Part shown: positions 11,382 through 22,461 of the stretch, one piece after another
Position numbering within the stretch: the first letter of the stretch is position 1
Layout: every line of letters begins with the position of its first letter
Assembly (NCBI GenBank): GCA_037178675.1
Contig: JAYMGJ010000739.1
Coordinates: forward strand, 1 to 41,115
Length of the DNA: 41,115 bases
Direction: 5' to 3'
Source of the DNA: Scleroderma bovista
Taxonomy: Eukaryota > Basidiomycota > Agaricomycetes > Boletales > Sclerodermataceae
Made by a program: the position numbers and the translations under genes
The notes under the pieces: model-generated
Database searches by the model: none
Told to the model about the DNA's origin: nothing
What the model saw: the letters and a program-made list of their open reading frames with translations, nothing else

Positions 11382-11826
11382 ATGTCCCGTGCTCCCTCAT
11401 CTCTCTCACAAGACATTCTAGAAAACACCCTTGAACATCTTAACTTTGGAGACCTGATTGCTTTCGGAGCATGCTCACGACAATTTCGTGACTGTCGTAA
11501 TGCTATATTCTCCATTGTCTCCTTCACGCAATAGCTGTTTACAACCTTTCCCTCCCCTCTCTTCTTGCTGCTCTACGTCACACAGGGGCTGTCATCGGCG
11601 GCTCCTTCGTTTTATCACTACTCCTCCCCACGTCTTCTCTATCTTGGACACCTGCTTCCCTCGATGTCTATGTCTCTTTTCAACAAACCACTCACTTTCA
11701 TACTTTCCTCCTCGAATCTGGTTATGACATTCGCCACAACTTTCATGAGGAAATCCCCTCTGCCATGCGCTCGCACATCTCTTCTCTAGAAATCTACACC
11801 TTGCAACATTGCACAATCAAATTCAT
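11382..11826 (+). pseudogene. F-box/NTase-like paralog 2, 5' half (split by Plavaka)
   Basis: Starts at ATG 11382 (MSRAPSSLSQDILENTLEHL...FGACSRQF), the same F-box-like opening as paralog 1. A one-base deletion near 11524-11526 shifts the frame, after which it continues as HAIAVYNLSLPSLLAALRHT, then GAVIGGSFVLSLLLP...WTPASLDVYVSF (compare paralog 1 AVISGSCALYLLQP...WFPHNMDIFVSQ). It reaches HCTIKF and AT (11825-11826), where the Plavaka element begins. Reading on, translation stops at TAA inside the transposon's terminal repeat (11840-11842). The rest of the gene is at 19621-20146. Confidence 0.85.
11825..11826. repeat. target-site duplication (AT), left
   Basis: AT precedes the left terminal repeat and is repeated at 19619-19620 after the right one. 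One copy plus the following G forms the ATG (Met) codon that rejoins the host frame. Confidence 0.75.
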
Positions 11827-11844
11827 CACCAAAATTGCATAAAC
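11827..11844 (+). repeat. Plavaka left terminal inverted repeat
   Basis: CACCAAAATTGCATAAAC. The first 13 bases are the exact reverse complement of 19606-19618; one mismatch then four more matching bases extend it to 18. Confidence 0.88.
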
Positions 11845-12258
11845 TATATATGTGAATATATTATAATATCGCAGCTGTCGGCGCTGTAGATCGTATCTTG
11901 TAGTATCAACCAGGACCCATGGATGTAGTGCAATATAGAAAAACTGATTTGTCGCTCAACACCATACCAGGATGATATGACACGGTAAGGTGTGGTCGTC
12001 CCGAAGGTCTACTATTGACATGCTTGTGTTTAATCACTCACACCTCACAATATATCACTCGATATTATACGACAGCAAATGCCATTAAGAGCTAGTCCAC
12101 GACAACATGGTCCAAGGGATGATGCAACACTGAGGAAACAAAGAAGCAATGCGACCATGGGTATAAACAGTGCCATACACATCCGTACAGGAAAAGGGAC
12201 TATGCTAAGAGTCAGTCGCCGATCTGGGCTTCATTAAGCTCAGTATCATCAAATACCT
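11845..12258. other. Plavaka left subterminal region
   Basis: Non-coding, AT-rich at first (TATATATGTGAATATATTATAAT) and then mixed sequence. It holds the 3' flank of the DUF6698 gene and presumably transposase-binding subterminal sites. No gene seen. Confidence 0.5.
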
Positions 12259-14352
12259 TCAGGCTGGAACTAGTATTTCCGGGACTTGTTGGCCTTCTTC
12301 TTCGCTGGTTCTTCGTTGGACAGTGCAGGGACCCATCGGGGAATCAATCTTGCCTTTCCTATGGGTATGTGTGGGGGAACCCTGAGGAACTGCACCTGTA
12401 TGGCCGTCCTCGTCTTCGTTATCCCCTAATTCTGTTAGTGGGCTGCCAGCATCTCTGGCAGTGTGGCGAGTCAGTTCATAGTTGCGTCTGTTACCACGTC
12501 TCAATCATGGTAGTGGTGGTGGTTCTGGAGTCTCACTACTGTGATGAGGAGGAGGGGGGGTGAAAGCGGTGCGATCTGGTAACATGGGGGAAGGAGGGAT
12601 GGACTCAGCATTGTACTCCCACGATGGAGGGTGGACAGGATTTTCCGGACGCATAGGTGATTGACGTGCTACGTCCCTGGACTGCTCTTCATCACCAGAG
12701 GTTGAGCGAGCGGCAATCTGCTTCTCCATAATCGCAAGGTCATCGTCTTCACTGCATATCTCCTTCGTGCGTCCAACGACAACGCCTCGTTCATTGCCGA
12801 AAAGCTCCCTGGTGACACGTTATGTATATACTAGTACATGGGGAAATGCTCACTTGTTCAAGTAACTGTACAGCGACTGGCACCACTTCTTGTTGGCTTT
12901 GAACATCAGGAAATTGAGGATTCTGTAATAGAAATCGGCATAGTCGAAAACACCGTCGTGTTGCTTCCATTTCTCGTGGGACGTGAGGCTGTAACAAGCC
13001 TGAAATGAAGTTAAGTCCTGATAATAATGGCGAAGTGACAACCTATGTGAACCACACTGTAAGCGATATGCTCAGCCGTGACTTCACGCATGCCATGAAG
13101 TTTGCCATTTCCAGGGCGAGTCGACTTTGAATCGCTGCTTGACAGCACAGAGGAGGGAGACACGAAGATGTGCTTGAGGATCTTTTCAACACAAGTGATT
13201 GCCCTGAATGAATAATGGATAGAATCAAGACTTACTTGTACTAATACAAAGCCATGCAGGAAACCTTTGTCAAATCGGGCAGGGTCAAAGTCTTCTCCTG
13301 GGATGTCGCCGTAATATAGGAATGCTGGCCAGTTGGCAGCGGTTGCATTCACGCGCCCATCTTGAAGCTTCTTCCGCATCCTAGACATCAATCGAGTACA
13401 TTAGTAAAATTACAACAATAACCATCTTCATTACTCTGTTGGATCGTCAACGAACGAGGACAAATGCTTGACTGGACAGAGAAGGCGGGCGAGTTCTGGG
13501 TGGTTGAAGCCCATTCGGCTGCGGCTTGCGTCCGAACCCAGAGGGGGCTCCAAGCCCTTTTTATCGGGGTAGGGCATGGCATACGACGCAATTGCCTTTT
13601 TGAGGTGGCTTGCATCGTCTGACCACACCCGTCGCATCGTTTTCCCCATCTAAAGCAGTGCCAGTAATATATTAGAGTGCATATATGTAGCACGTACCTC
13701 GGAAATGAGTGCATCAAATTCACCACGTCCCTTCTTGCTATTCATCAGCTTGATGAGGTAGGGTGCATGATCTTGGACATAATTGTACACGCGTTGATAC
13801 CGTTCCCGTGTGCCGGCATCTCTGAAGTACCATTAGCACGCATATATGCTATCTGCTGTGTACTTACACTCTTTCAAGGATTGCTCTGTGCCTTTTGGCC
13901 ACTTCGGAGTCACCCTCGTCTTCATCTTCAGTCACTTCCTGTTCAAGAAGAAGCATGACCTTTATCGCTTCTCCCAAATCGCAAAACATGTCGAAACCAC
14001 ACAGAATCCATCTTGCAGCGTGGAGGCATTGGTCGTGCGGAGATAACACCTTCGCTTGACGAGTCCTTGTGCTGCTTGAGGTAAGTCACTTGATCACCGA
14101 TGTGACTCCAATCACGTACCTGTTTGTGCCTTCTTCCTCATTGTTAGTGCCATTTCTGGCTTTTCTAATGCCTGCTCAAATGGATCAGTGGATTTTATAG
14201 TTGAGTACATACTTGTTAGGCTTGTTGGTAGCCTGTGGTGGGGTGTCGGACCCACCCAATAACGATCGTTCCCGTCGCACACGTTTTCCGCCTTTTCTAC
14301 CCTTCTGACGAGAGGGAATAGAAGAGCCAGAACTGGTGTCCGCGTCGGACAT
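12259..14352 (-). CDS. DUF6698 domain protein carried by Plavaka
   Basis: Start is ATG 14352 (MSDADTSSGSSIPSRQKG, a basic Ser/Arg/Lys head). About eight exons with GT-AG introns of roughly 32-55 nt follow. Recognisable blocks in order: CLHAARWILCGFDMFCDLGE; acidic EVTEDEDEGDSEVAKRHRAI; RERYQRVYNYVQDHAPYL; GFNHPELARLLCPVKHLSSF; NATAANWPAFLYYG; KGFLHGFVLVQ; HIFVSPSSVLSS; STRPGNGKLHGM; VTAEHIAYSVVH; FDYADFYYRILNFL; then WCQSLYSYLNK and ELFGN. The RPGN-HGM-EVT-IAY blocks and the FYxxIL block are the hallmarks of agaricomycete DUF6698 (function unknown). The tail is Pro/Ser-rich and has TGA at 12505-12507, where coding character continues in frame to 12259; it may be a real stop or a CGA-to-TGA change. 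Some splice junctions (near 14040-14110 and 13020-13050) did not resolve in frame by eye. Confidence 0.72.
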
Positions 14353-14993
14353 GATGACAACGCTCAGGGTCGACTCAGGGGAGATGTCAAGAGAAAAGAA
14401 AGGGGCTTTGAAACTCCACAATAGCCTATAGCAGGCTCAGCTGATGTAATCCAGCACCTATGCCAAATCGTGCACACTGACTTCAACGCTGACCGAATGT
14501 CAGACAGTATGTTTTCTTTCATCTGATGCCCACACATACTGAACGAACATGTTTAGGATGAGACACCAACCAACTTCCCTACTGCAACCTGTCAGGGGGG
14601 CTGCAGGTGGCAGGTTGTGCTTCCAGCACATGGTGCAATCTTGAAATCTTGGCCAGGATGGCCGCATCTTTACCAAGTTCTGTATGGTGAGTTTGCACTA
14701 CCATATAGTATCACTGGCTAATTACCGTTCATGAAGGTTGATATCATGTCTTGGCAGAAGCATCACAATCGCTCCACACCGCATGCTCAGGATCAGGTGG
14801 GCTGCAGAGTAATAGGGTATGGGGCTTAGCTTCAACGCACAGTAGACGGACATAAGGTATGTTACAGGCAATCTATTATCTTGAAACGGGGACTGATGCA
14901 CTGTAGGTAGTACGCAGTTTCAAATTTGTACACAGTATATAGCCCTCAAAGTCAATGCATCGAATCCTTCCATCACACTGCACTGCACCCCTC
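14353..14993. promoter_or_regulatory. divergent spacer between DUF6698 and transposase genes
   Basis: A 640-bp non-coding interval separates the two start codons and presumably holds both promoters. A short hairpin, CAACCTG...CAGGTTG, lies near 14584-14617. No clear TATA box can be assigned to either gene. Confidence 0.45.
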
Positions 14994-17900
14994 ATGAGCT
15001 CTTTAGCACACACCTGCCTTGGGTGTGATACTCCATTTAACACACAGAAACAACTATCCGCATATTCCAGTCGGTGTCTTCGCTACCGCGAATTTACTGA
15101 CCAAGTTTTGAGCGCAAACGCAAATCATCCAAGTTGAAACACGCGCAAGATGAGAAGAGACCACGCCAAATGTCGACTGCTGGTCGACGTTCCCCAAGCC
15201 CTCGGATGGATCCCATTGAATTTGATCAGCGAATGAGTTTGACGGCGCAGGGCCTGCAGTCCCTTTTGACAACCATCCAAATTTCGCAGTGAGTTACTCA
15301 TTGAGATAATTCCCGTACAATACTACACTGATGTATGTACTCCAGCAGCTTGGTCCAGAACCGGGGCCGTCCTTGTTACCTCAACCAATCGTTTCACAGC
15401 GTTCGGGTCGCCCCATTCGTATGCCAGCATGGTTTGTTGACTTCCTTCCTGGAAGCTCCACTCACCTCGCCCATATGCCGCTGTCTGCTCATCAACAGCA
15501 GGGCCGTCTGCAGCAGGTGCCCCAGGTACCAGTCCCATCCTCACCACCTGCCTCAGATCATTTGTCAAGTGGATCTAGTGACCACCCGCAGCCAGAACCT
15601 TTCATCTCAGAGCCAAATAATTTTGGGGTCTATCGCACATATGTGCATCAACCAACCTTCGTGCCACCTGAGTCCTTAGCTACTGCCTGTGATGCTCCCA
15701 CCCTAGCAACTGGCAGTACCTCTAAAGATGTTGTCCCACCTCAATCGGCTGTGGGACCTAGTGAAGGAGCGAACCCAGATCTCTTCGCGCCTTTCACGAA
15801 CCCAACCTGTGGCCTCCTGATGGCCTGGCAGTACTCCGGCACGAATCAGAAATTGGCAGCGGAACTCGACTGGCTTGCAAAGATACAGATTGACCCGCTG
15901 TATGACGCCAAGGATCTCACAGGCTTTTCGCATTCTCGAGAAATGAAGCTTCTCGATAAATTCTTACAGACTAAAGAGAATCCATTTCACGAGGAACATG
16001 GATGGAAGCAGTCATCGGTATCATTCCACCTTCCCAAAGAAAAGGAACGTTTTACATCAGAAGATGCTGCTCCTGTCATTACTGTCGATGGCATTTATCA
16101 CCGGGATCTTACTGATGTGATCACATCTGCATTTGAGGACCCCAAACTCGGTGCAACATTCCATACGACCCCTTTTATGCAGCACTGGAAGACTGCTGAC
16201 CATCGCACTGTCGAGGTCTTTTCAGAGTCGTTTGCATCTGCTGAGATGATAGATGCTTACAAGGAAGTCAATGCATTGCCACGAGAACCGGGTGATGACC
16301 TTGAGCGCGTTGTAGCAGGTCTCATGGTCTGGTCGGATTCCACTCATTTGACAAGCTTTGGTGATGCTTCCATGTGGCCATTTTATCTGTTCTTTGCTAA
16401 CCAGTCTAAGTACATGCGCTGTAAGCCTTCAGCACAAGCATGCCACCACGTTGCTTATATCCCAACGGTATGTACTCATGTCAGTGCTACAGTCGCAAAC
16501 TGATATCATTCAAGCTACCTGACAACTTTCAAGAGACGTATGTGTCACACTTCGGTGAACCTGCCAATGCTGAAACGTACACACATTGCAAACGAGAGCT
16601 GTATCAAGGCGTGTGGGACCTATTACACGACGAGAAATTTATGCACGCATACCGTTATGGAATTGTGGTACGTTGTGCCGATGGGAAAGTACGGAGAGTG
16701 TTTCCTCGATTCTTCAGCTACTCAGCTGATTATCCAGAGAAGTACCTCTGCAAATTCAATAATAAGTTATATGGTGTACTGATATATAATTGATTCCCTG
16801 TCGGGTTCTTGTTGCTGGCATTAAATTCTTGGGGGCCTGCCCATGCCCTCGGTGCTTAACCAAAAAATCAGACTTATCAAAAATGGGCATGGTACGCGAT
16901 ATGAGGCGCCGCATCAGGAAGGCTTGAGAAGATGACGATCATAGGCGCCGTCATATTGCAGCTGCCCGCCGCTTGATCTTTCAGAAAGGTGCTCCTGTTG
17001 ATGGCGAGCGAGTCAAGGCATTATTGAATGAGTTCTCGTACGTGCCTATAAATGTAAGTGATCGTAGTTTATACACTATGTGGTCCCTGCTGATGCCCTT
17101 CACAGAATGCTTTCTCGGATCATCTGCATCAATTCGGTTTCAATTTCTTCAAGCTCCTGGTCGTTGATCTCCTCCACGAATTTGAATTGGGGGTCTGGAA
17201 AGCCATTTTTACACATCTACTGCGCATTCTCTATGCAGCCAGTGGTCAAGGGATCCAGGAACTAAATAAAAGGTATGCCCATCGAACAGCTGAGGTTTCA
17301 TACTTAACCTAATGTGTACTTAGCTACCGTGCTGTGCCACCTTTTGGAAGGGGGACAATCCACAAATTCCACAGGAACGCATCTGCAATGAAACGGCTTG
17401 CTGCACGGGACTTTGAAGATTTGCTCCAGGTTTGCTTATTGCATTTGAGCAAGCCAATATGACTCAGTGATTCGACAGTGTGCCATCCCCGTCTTCGACA
17501 ATCTGCTCCCTGAGCCACATAACAGCTGTATTCTCGATTTGCTCTTCAACCTAGCAACTTGGCATGCATATGCCAAACTCCATTTAAATACTTCTGACAG
17601 CTTATCATTTTTTGATACCGCTACAGTGACACTCGCCCTCTCAGTGCAGCAATTTGTAAAGGTGACATGTGATGCTTTCAATACCAAAGAATTACCACAG
17701 GAAACAACTACCCGTGGTCGCCGAAAACCAGCAATTGCGACACAGCAATCCAGCAGTAGACAGGGCAAAGAGACTGGCGTGTCACACTCAACAGCTAAGC
17801 GAAGGTCATTAAACCTTCAAACATACAAGTACCATGCGCTTGGAGACTATGCCAATACAATCCGTCGGTTTGGTACCACAGACAACTACACAACGCAGAC

Positions 17901-19275
17901 AGTAAGTACTGTGTTCTGTATTCCTCAAGCACTGTAAGTATTAAGACTGCATTTCATAGGGAGAGCTGCAACATCGACAGGTCAAGCGACGATACCCATG
18001 GACATCAAAGACGAAGGAAACAATGGTGAGGTCGATGACCTTGCAAGAGTCACGGGAGCGCTATTTACAACGTGTGCTGGAAGCTCGGCTGAGCGAGGGC
18101 ACAGGCCAAGAGAATCATCCACAACAGTGATGGACGTCACCATCTGACCATTATGACATTGCAGAGACATCTCGACAGTCTCAAGATATCACCGCATGGC
18201 TGAGTGGACTAGTGGATGATCCAGCTGTTGAGGTATGTGACGGTTGCACAAACCTTGAAAGCTTGACCTCACACTGAATGTGAGCATATAGAATTTTCTG
18301 CCCAGGCTCAAGGATCACCTCCTCGCACGTATCCTCGGACACTCACTTGATAGTGAACCATACAAATTCTCTGATGAAGACCGGGACAATCTCATTATTG
18401 TTAACAACACCATGTATCAACACAACATCCTACGGGTCAACTACACTACATATGACCTCCGCCATGAACAAGACTCAATCAATCCACATACCCGTGCAGA
18501 CATCATGATGCTTTCCCATGAGATGGACGAAATCTGCCATCCATTTTGGTATGCACGTGTTATTCGCATCTTCCATGTGAATGTGCGCTATTTTGGACCA
18601 GGTTCAACAAACCATGAGGTCAAGCGCATGAACCTTTTATTTGTGAGGTGGTTTGGCCGATGTATTAACTCACCTGCGGGTTTTGCTGCACGTCGCCTCT
18701 ACCTTGTTGGTTTCGTTGAAGCGGGTGATCCAGATGCATTTGGCTTTGTGGACCCAGACGTCATACTGCGTGGTGTGCATCTTATCCCGTCATTTGCACA
18801 TGGTCGCACAGCCGAATATCTTGGGCCTTCGTGCGTGCGCCCTGATGCAGACTGTGATGAAGACTGGAAATATTTCCAGGTTAATATGTAAGTGCCACAT
18901 TATGTGCATAGAGATCTACTGACAGTTACTTTGGTGATTAGGTTTGTTGACCGAGACATGTTTATGCGATTTAGAGGCGGTGGAGTTGGGCACATTGTAT
19001 CCCGCGAATGGGATGACTTCTTGCAATCAGACTGTGCAGATCCCCCATCTGGTAACAAGGACGAAACGTTTGATGGCGGAAACCCAGGAGATGATGAGGC
19101 TGGCACTGCAGACTTCAACGGTGATGAAGACGATGAGCTAGGCTCGAACTTGGATTCAGACGGCAGTGACAGCCAGGGAAGCGATGACAAGGTTATCGAA
19201 GATGGTATGGATGCTGGCAATGGGGAGGAATTGGATGATCACATATACATTGAGGAGGGTTATGGGGCGCCGTAA
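14994..19275 (+). pseudogene. Plavaka transposase, ten exons, inactivated
   Basis: Starts at ATG 14994 with a C2H2-like finger (CLGCDTPFNTQKQLSAYSSRC). Exons: 14994-15298, 15346-16467, 16515-16741, 16804-17053, 17106-17272, 17324-17429, 17479-17901, 17960-18232, 18292-18887, 18942-19275. Family blocks: MWPFYLFFANQSKYMRCKPS, CHHVAYIPTLPDNF, FFSYSADYPEK, CPCPRCLTKKSDL, FGFNFFKLLVVDLLHEFELG then WKAIFTHLLRILYA, ARDFEDLLQCAIPVF, LDLLFNLATWHAYAKL, LNLQTYKYHALGDY, IRRFGTTDNYTTQTGE. A Plavaka-type C-terminal domain (VRYFGPGS, RWFGRC) and an Asp/Glu-rich tail follow. Damage: a T-run frameshift near 15107, the acceptor before exon 4 reading CG instead of AG (16802-16803), TGA at 16925 (from CGA) and at 18128. 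It would cut and move the element ends; this copy probably cannot. Confidence 0.88.
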
Positions 19276-19605
19276 TGTTTGCAGCAAAGTACTTCAGCAC
19301 GGTTGCATGCAGTTCACAGCTTCGTGTGATGGATGGGATTCTTGTCTTTTGCAACGTCTATGTCGGCCAAAATATATGCTATTATATTGTGGGTATCATG
19401 TAGGGACATGTCGATATTACAATATCTCGTGTGTAGGACCGTCGTTGTGCGAATATCGTGTGGTTGTGGACACCAGATTGCGAGGTCGTGGACGGACGGA
19501 GTCGCTGTGTCCGTGGTATGCGCCCAGATTAGTCATCTGGTAAGCATCGCAATGCGGGCAACACGTGGCTGACTCATCGTACCAAATCGGGCAATGTCAC
19601 GTTTC
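19276..19605. other. Plavaka right subterminal region
   Basis: Non-coding 3' flank of the transposase gene running to the right terminal repeat. No gene or obvious direct repeats seen. Confidence 0.45.
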
Positions 19606-19618
19606 TGCAATTTTGGTG
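19601..19618 (-). repeat. Plavaka right terminal inverted repeat
   Basis: GTTTCTGCAATTTTGGTG. The last 13 bases are the exact reverse complement of the left end at 11827-11839. AT (19619-19620) follows as the right target duplication. Confidence 0.88.
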
Positions 19619-19620
19619 AT

Positions 19621-20146
19621 GTTATTCTCTACCGGTTCTCTACACGCTATCACCCCTATCGTACATACTCCCCTTACTTGCCTCTTCAACTTCATCTCCG
19701 CATCGAACATCTACGTCTTGTACCCACACCTCACACTACGGTCACTCTGTCTCATCAATCCTTTTCTTGTGTATAGATGCTCCCTAAAACGAGACGTCTT
19801 AACGTTCTTATCTAAATACAACAACCGCGGTTTCGTCGTTTGCCAATGCGCCTCTATCCACCACTACCCATCCCCTTGCAAAACAACTATTCGCCATGCT
19901 TTAGACTCCTCCACTTTGTGCGTGCCATTACCCCACAGTCTCTCCTGTACATCTCCCCTCAAAATCCTCTCTTGTCCTTTCGGTGAAGACCATATCATCT
20001 GGAAACTTGGAGGCCGCGGTTGTACCCCAAAAAAATGCTTAGTTTGGCCCTATGTCCGAACTCGTTATAAACCGGTTAGCATCTCTCCCAACACCCATCT
20101 CACTCTAACATCCCCTCTCGGCCGTCAGCTTCGCGAAAACATTTGA
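19621..20146 (+). pseudogene. F-box/NTase-like paralog 2, 3' half
   Basis: Continues the gene interrupted at 11826. With the AT duplication the joined codons read ...TIKF-M-LFSTGSLHAITP. It then carries CLFNFISASN, YPHLTLRSLCLINPFLV, DVLTFLSKYNNRGFVV and IIWKLGGRGC. Paralog 1 has LMNFITHDS, YPQLTLCCVSLINPFFV, DSLLKYRCRGFSYF and AHWHLGGELC at the matching places. The frame ends at TGA 20144-20146. It has no start of its own and is dead because of the insertion. Confidence 0.85.
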
Positions 20147-20599
20147 AAATCTTCTGTCCACGCTTTTTGAACACCTACGACACCCTGTCTCTTACTATAC
20201 ATCTTTCGTCACTCATCTTTTCCTACCTCTGACAATCTCCCTAGACATTTAGACATTTTCCTCCTATTATAAAGTCCTTTCACTCTATACGTCTACATAC
20301 GGACCAAATAGATAAACTGATACTTTCTGTTATTATCAATTGATCCACTGGTGTCCATACAATCGTGGTACTTCCATGAGCAAGGTGCCTGCCGTCAATG
20401 ACGGCGCTATTTTCTGGTGACCCTTATTGATGCCGAAAAGTGTTGCCTAAGGTGGTAAAATGCAGTTCACTGGCAACCGATGCTGGCGTAGCCAACATTG
20501 ATCTCGGTCAACTTCACCCAACAAAAGCAGTGTCGAACCAGACCTATAGATCCTGTCCCTGGACTCAGTCGGCGATTGGGTGTACTCAAACCTCTTTCG
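20147..20599. other. intergenic, nothing identified
   Basis: AT- and pyrimidine-rich spacer between the split F-box/NTase gene and the DUF6533 gene. No supported feature. Confidence 0.4.
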
Positions 20600-22245
20600 A
20601 TGATGTCCCCTCAGTTGTAGGTATTTCTCGCACTGTGTAGGCATTCAACACTAATCATCAAGCCCTGAATTTCAGAAATATTTCTCCTTCTCTCACTGCT
20701 GTCATTTTAAGTGAGCCTCTTACACCTCGGTTATTATCGTTCCAGGGCTACTGGGAACTGAGACTTCTGTAGCTTTACTATTATACGACTACACACTCAC
20801 AATTGCACAAGAGATTGAGCTGTTCTGGAGAAGACCCAAAAAATCATGGGTGTTTGCCCTCTTCATTTCTAACCGATATACCTTCATACTGGTCCGTATT
20901 CCAGAGGGGATGTATTCGTTCTGGTCATCGGCAACTCCATCGGATCATAGTGTGAGTCCTCTAATCTATCCTGTATTTGACGTAGATTCACCTTTTCTTT
21001 GAAATTAGTGGTGAGTTGATCCCTATTTATTGGCCTGTTGGTGTTTGGTTCACACCACACCATACTAGGTGTAACTCCGTACGCCTCACTGTCCAACTCA
21101 TAGTTGTTGTCGTGCAGGTAATTGGAACAAGTGCGTAGTTCACTGCTGTATCTTATTTTCATTGTTCTAACGAACCAAAGTTATCATGACTATACGTGTT
21201 TGGGCTCTTTATTCCCATAGCCGGCTAGTTATAATACCACTCCTTGTGCTTTGGCTTGGTGTAATGGTTGTTGGCTGTGTATGTGTGTTACCTCAGTGGT
21301 GGACCTCATGTTCGATCACTGACAAGGCGACAAAAAAGTGGGCAGTGGCCTCCAGCGGTATGACTTCATCAGGTTTGACGGATCCCGTAACTCCAACCCA
21401 ACTGACAAGAAATGTCGGCTGCCCCTTTGGTTCATATGTGTCACCCGAGCAGTGAGTCTGCTCTGCATTGTCTGTGAAACTTATGGCTGACATTTTGCAG
21501 CGCCATGTGTATGTCCTTCCGATCTTCGTACGGTAAACAATGTTTCTGACATTAGTCGCTATGTGTTATGCACATCGACACATACAGATCTAGTAATCGT
21601 GTGGAGTGGGCTACTACTTTATGACTTCGTTATCTTTCTCCTTACCCTTGTGGGAACACTGCGGATGCGGAAAGGAGGGAGCCGGAGCATAACAGACATC
21701 CTGCTGCGAGATGGTGTGTCCATCGATCTTGCCCCCTTCCGCCGAGACTTAGCCCTATAAATTGTTAGGTTCTATGTACTTTGCGTGCGTCGAAAATTAT
21801 TTTTGCGAAGTAAATCAATGTTACTGACGAGATACCATCATTTCAGGGTGATGTGCGTAGCTAATGTCGCGAATGTAACTGTGCTGTTGGTGAGTGATTT
21901 GGTCGTATCCCTCCCGCTCCCAATTCAACCTAGTTTAGGTAGCAACAGTGAGTTTTTAACAGCCTTTCAGCACTGAATGATGTTTGAACCCCTTCTAGAA
22001 CTCTCTCAAAGGCTCCATTGGTATCCTTACCAACGGGTTGGTTTCTATCCAATTCTTTTTTTTAATACCTGAATAGTTACCACAGGATCTCGGCCATATT
22101 GATTTCAAGGCTTATGCTGAACCTTCGGGATCCAAAGATAACAGATCCAACGGGATCTTCACTGCATCCATTATCCCATACAAACATGGTATTTGCTTCG
22201 CCGCGTGCTGGAGCTTTGACTGGCACTGAAATAATGTCTGTGTAA
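20600..22245 (+). CDS. DUF6533 multi-pass membrane protein (copy A)
   Basis: Start at ATG 20600/20603 (MMSPQL), spliced across 20617-20675 and 20711-20745 into NISPSLTAVILRLLGTETSV, then the DUF6533 core ALLLYDYTLTIAQEIELFW and FALFISNRY. Later exons give MTIRVWALYSHSRL plus a hydrophobic segment, GCPFGSYVSPE, IVWSGLLLYDFVIFLLTL, ILLRDG-SMYFA, VMCVANVANVTVLL and ILISRLMLNLRDPKI, with a short polar tail ending TAA. The order YDY...RY...RVxALY...LLYDxVxFxLTL...LRDGxxYF...SRLMLNLR is typical of these agaricomycete seven-helix-like proteins of unknown function, probably in the plasma membrane. The junctions between about 20950 and 21180 could not be joined in frame by eye, so a lesion there is possible. 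Copy B lies tail to tail downstream. Confidence 0.75.
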
Positions 22246-22461
22246 TGGTATGAGTGATGTTCATTCCTGTGTGTAGGCTATGATTACTTCTTGATGAGAA
22301 AGCAACAGACTCGTAGCATTCGAAAAGTAATGTGCGCTTGTATGATACATTTATGTAAATCCCGTGGCGAATGAAAGAACGATGCTGCGAGTAAGCTGAT
22401 GCATGGGTACGACGGTGTGCCTAAGTCACAGTGCAGCGGGTATGTCAAAGTAGAGGATGAA

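Larger units (their letters stand above)
11827..19618. mobile_element. complete Plavaka-type (CMC superfamily) DNA transposon, 7,792 bp
   Basis: The ends are perfect 13-bp inverted repeats (CACCAAAATTGCA at 11827-11839, complement at 19606-19618), extendable to 18 bp with one mismatch, and flanked by AT duplications. The ends begin CAC, as in the CMC (CACTA/Mirage/Chapaev) group to which Plavaka belongs. Inside are a Plavaka transposase on the plus strand (14994-19275) and a DUF6698 gene on the minus strand (12259-14352), divergently arranged around a 640-bp spacer. The insertion is proven by the split F-box/NTase gene: joining 11826 to 19621 restores the frame with residues aligning to paralog 1. 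Both internal genes have inactivating changes, so this copy is probably not autonomous now. Confidence 0.9.

Noticed and set aside
18900..19220. Ser-rich minus-strand frame
   Set aside because: Antisense of the Asp/Glu-rich tail of the Plavaka transposase.
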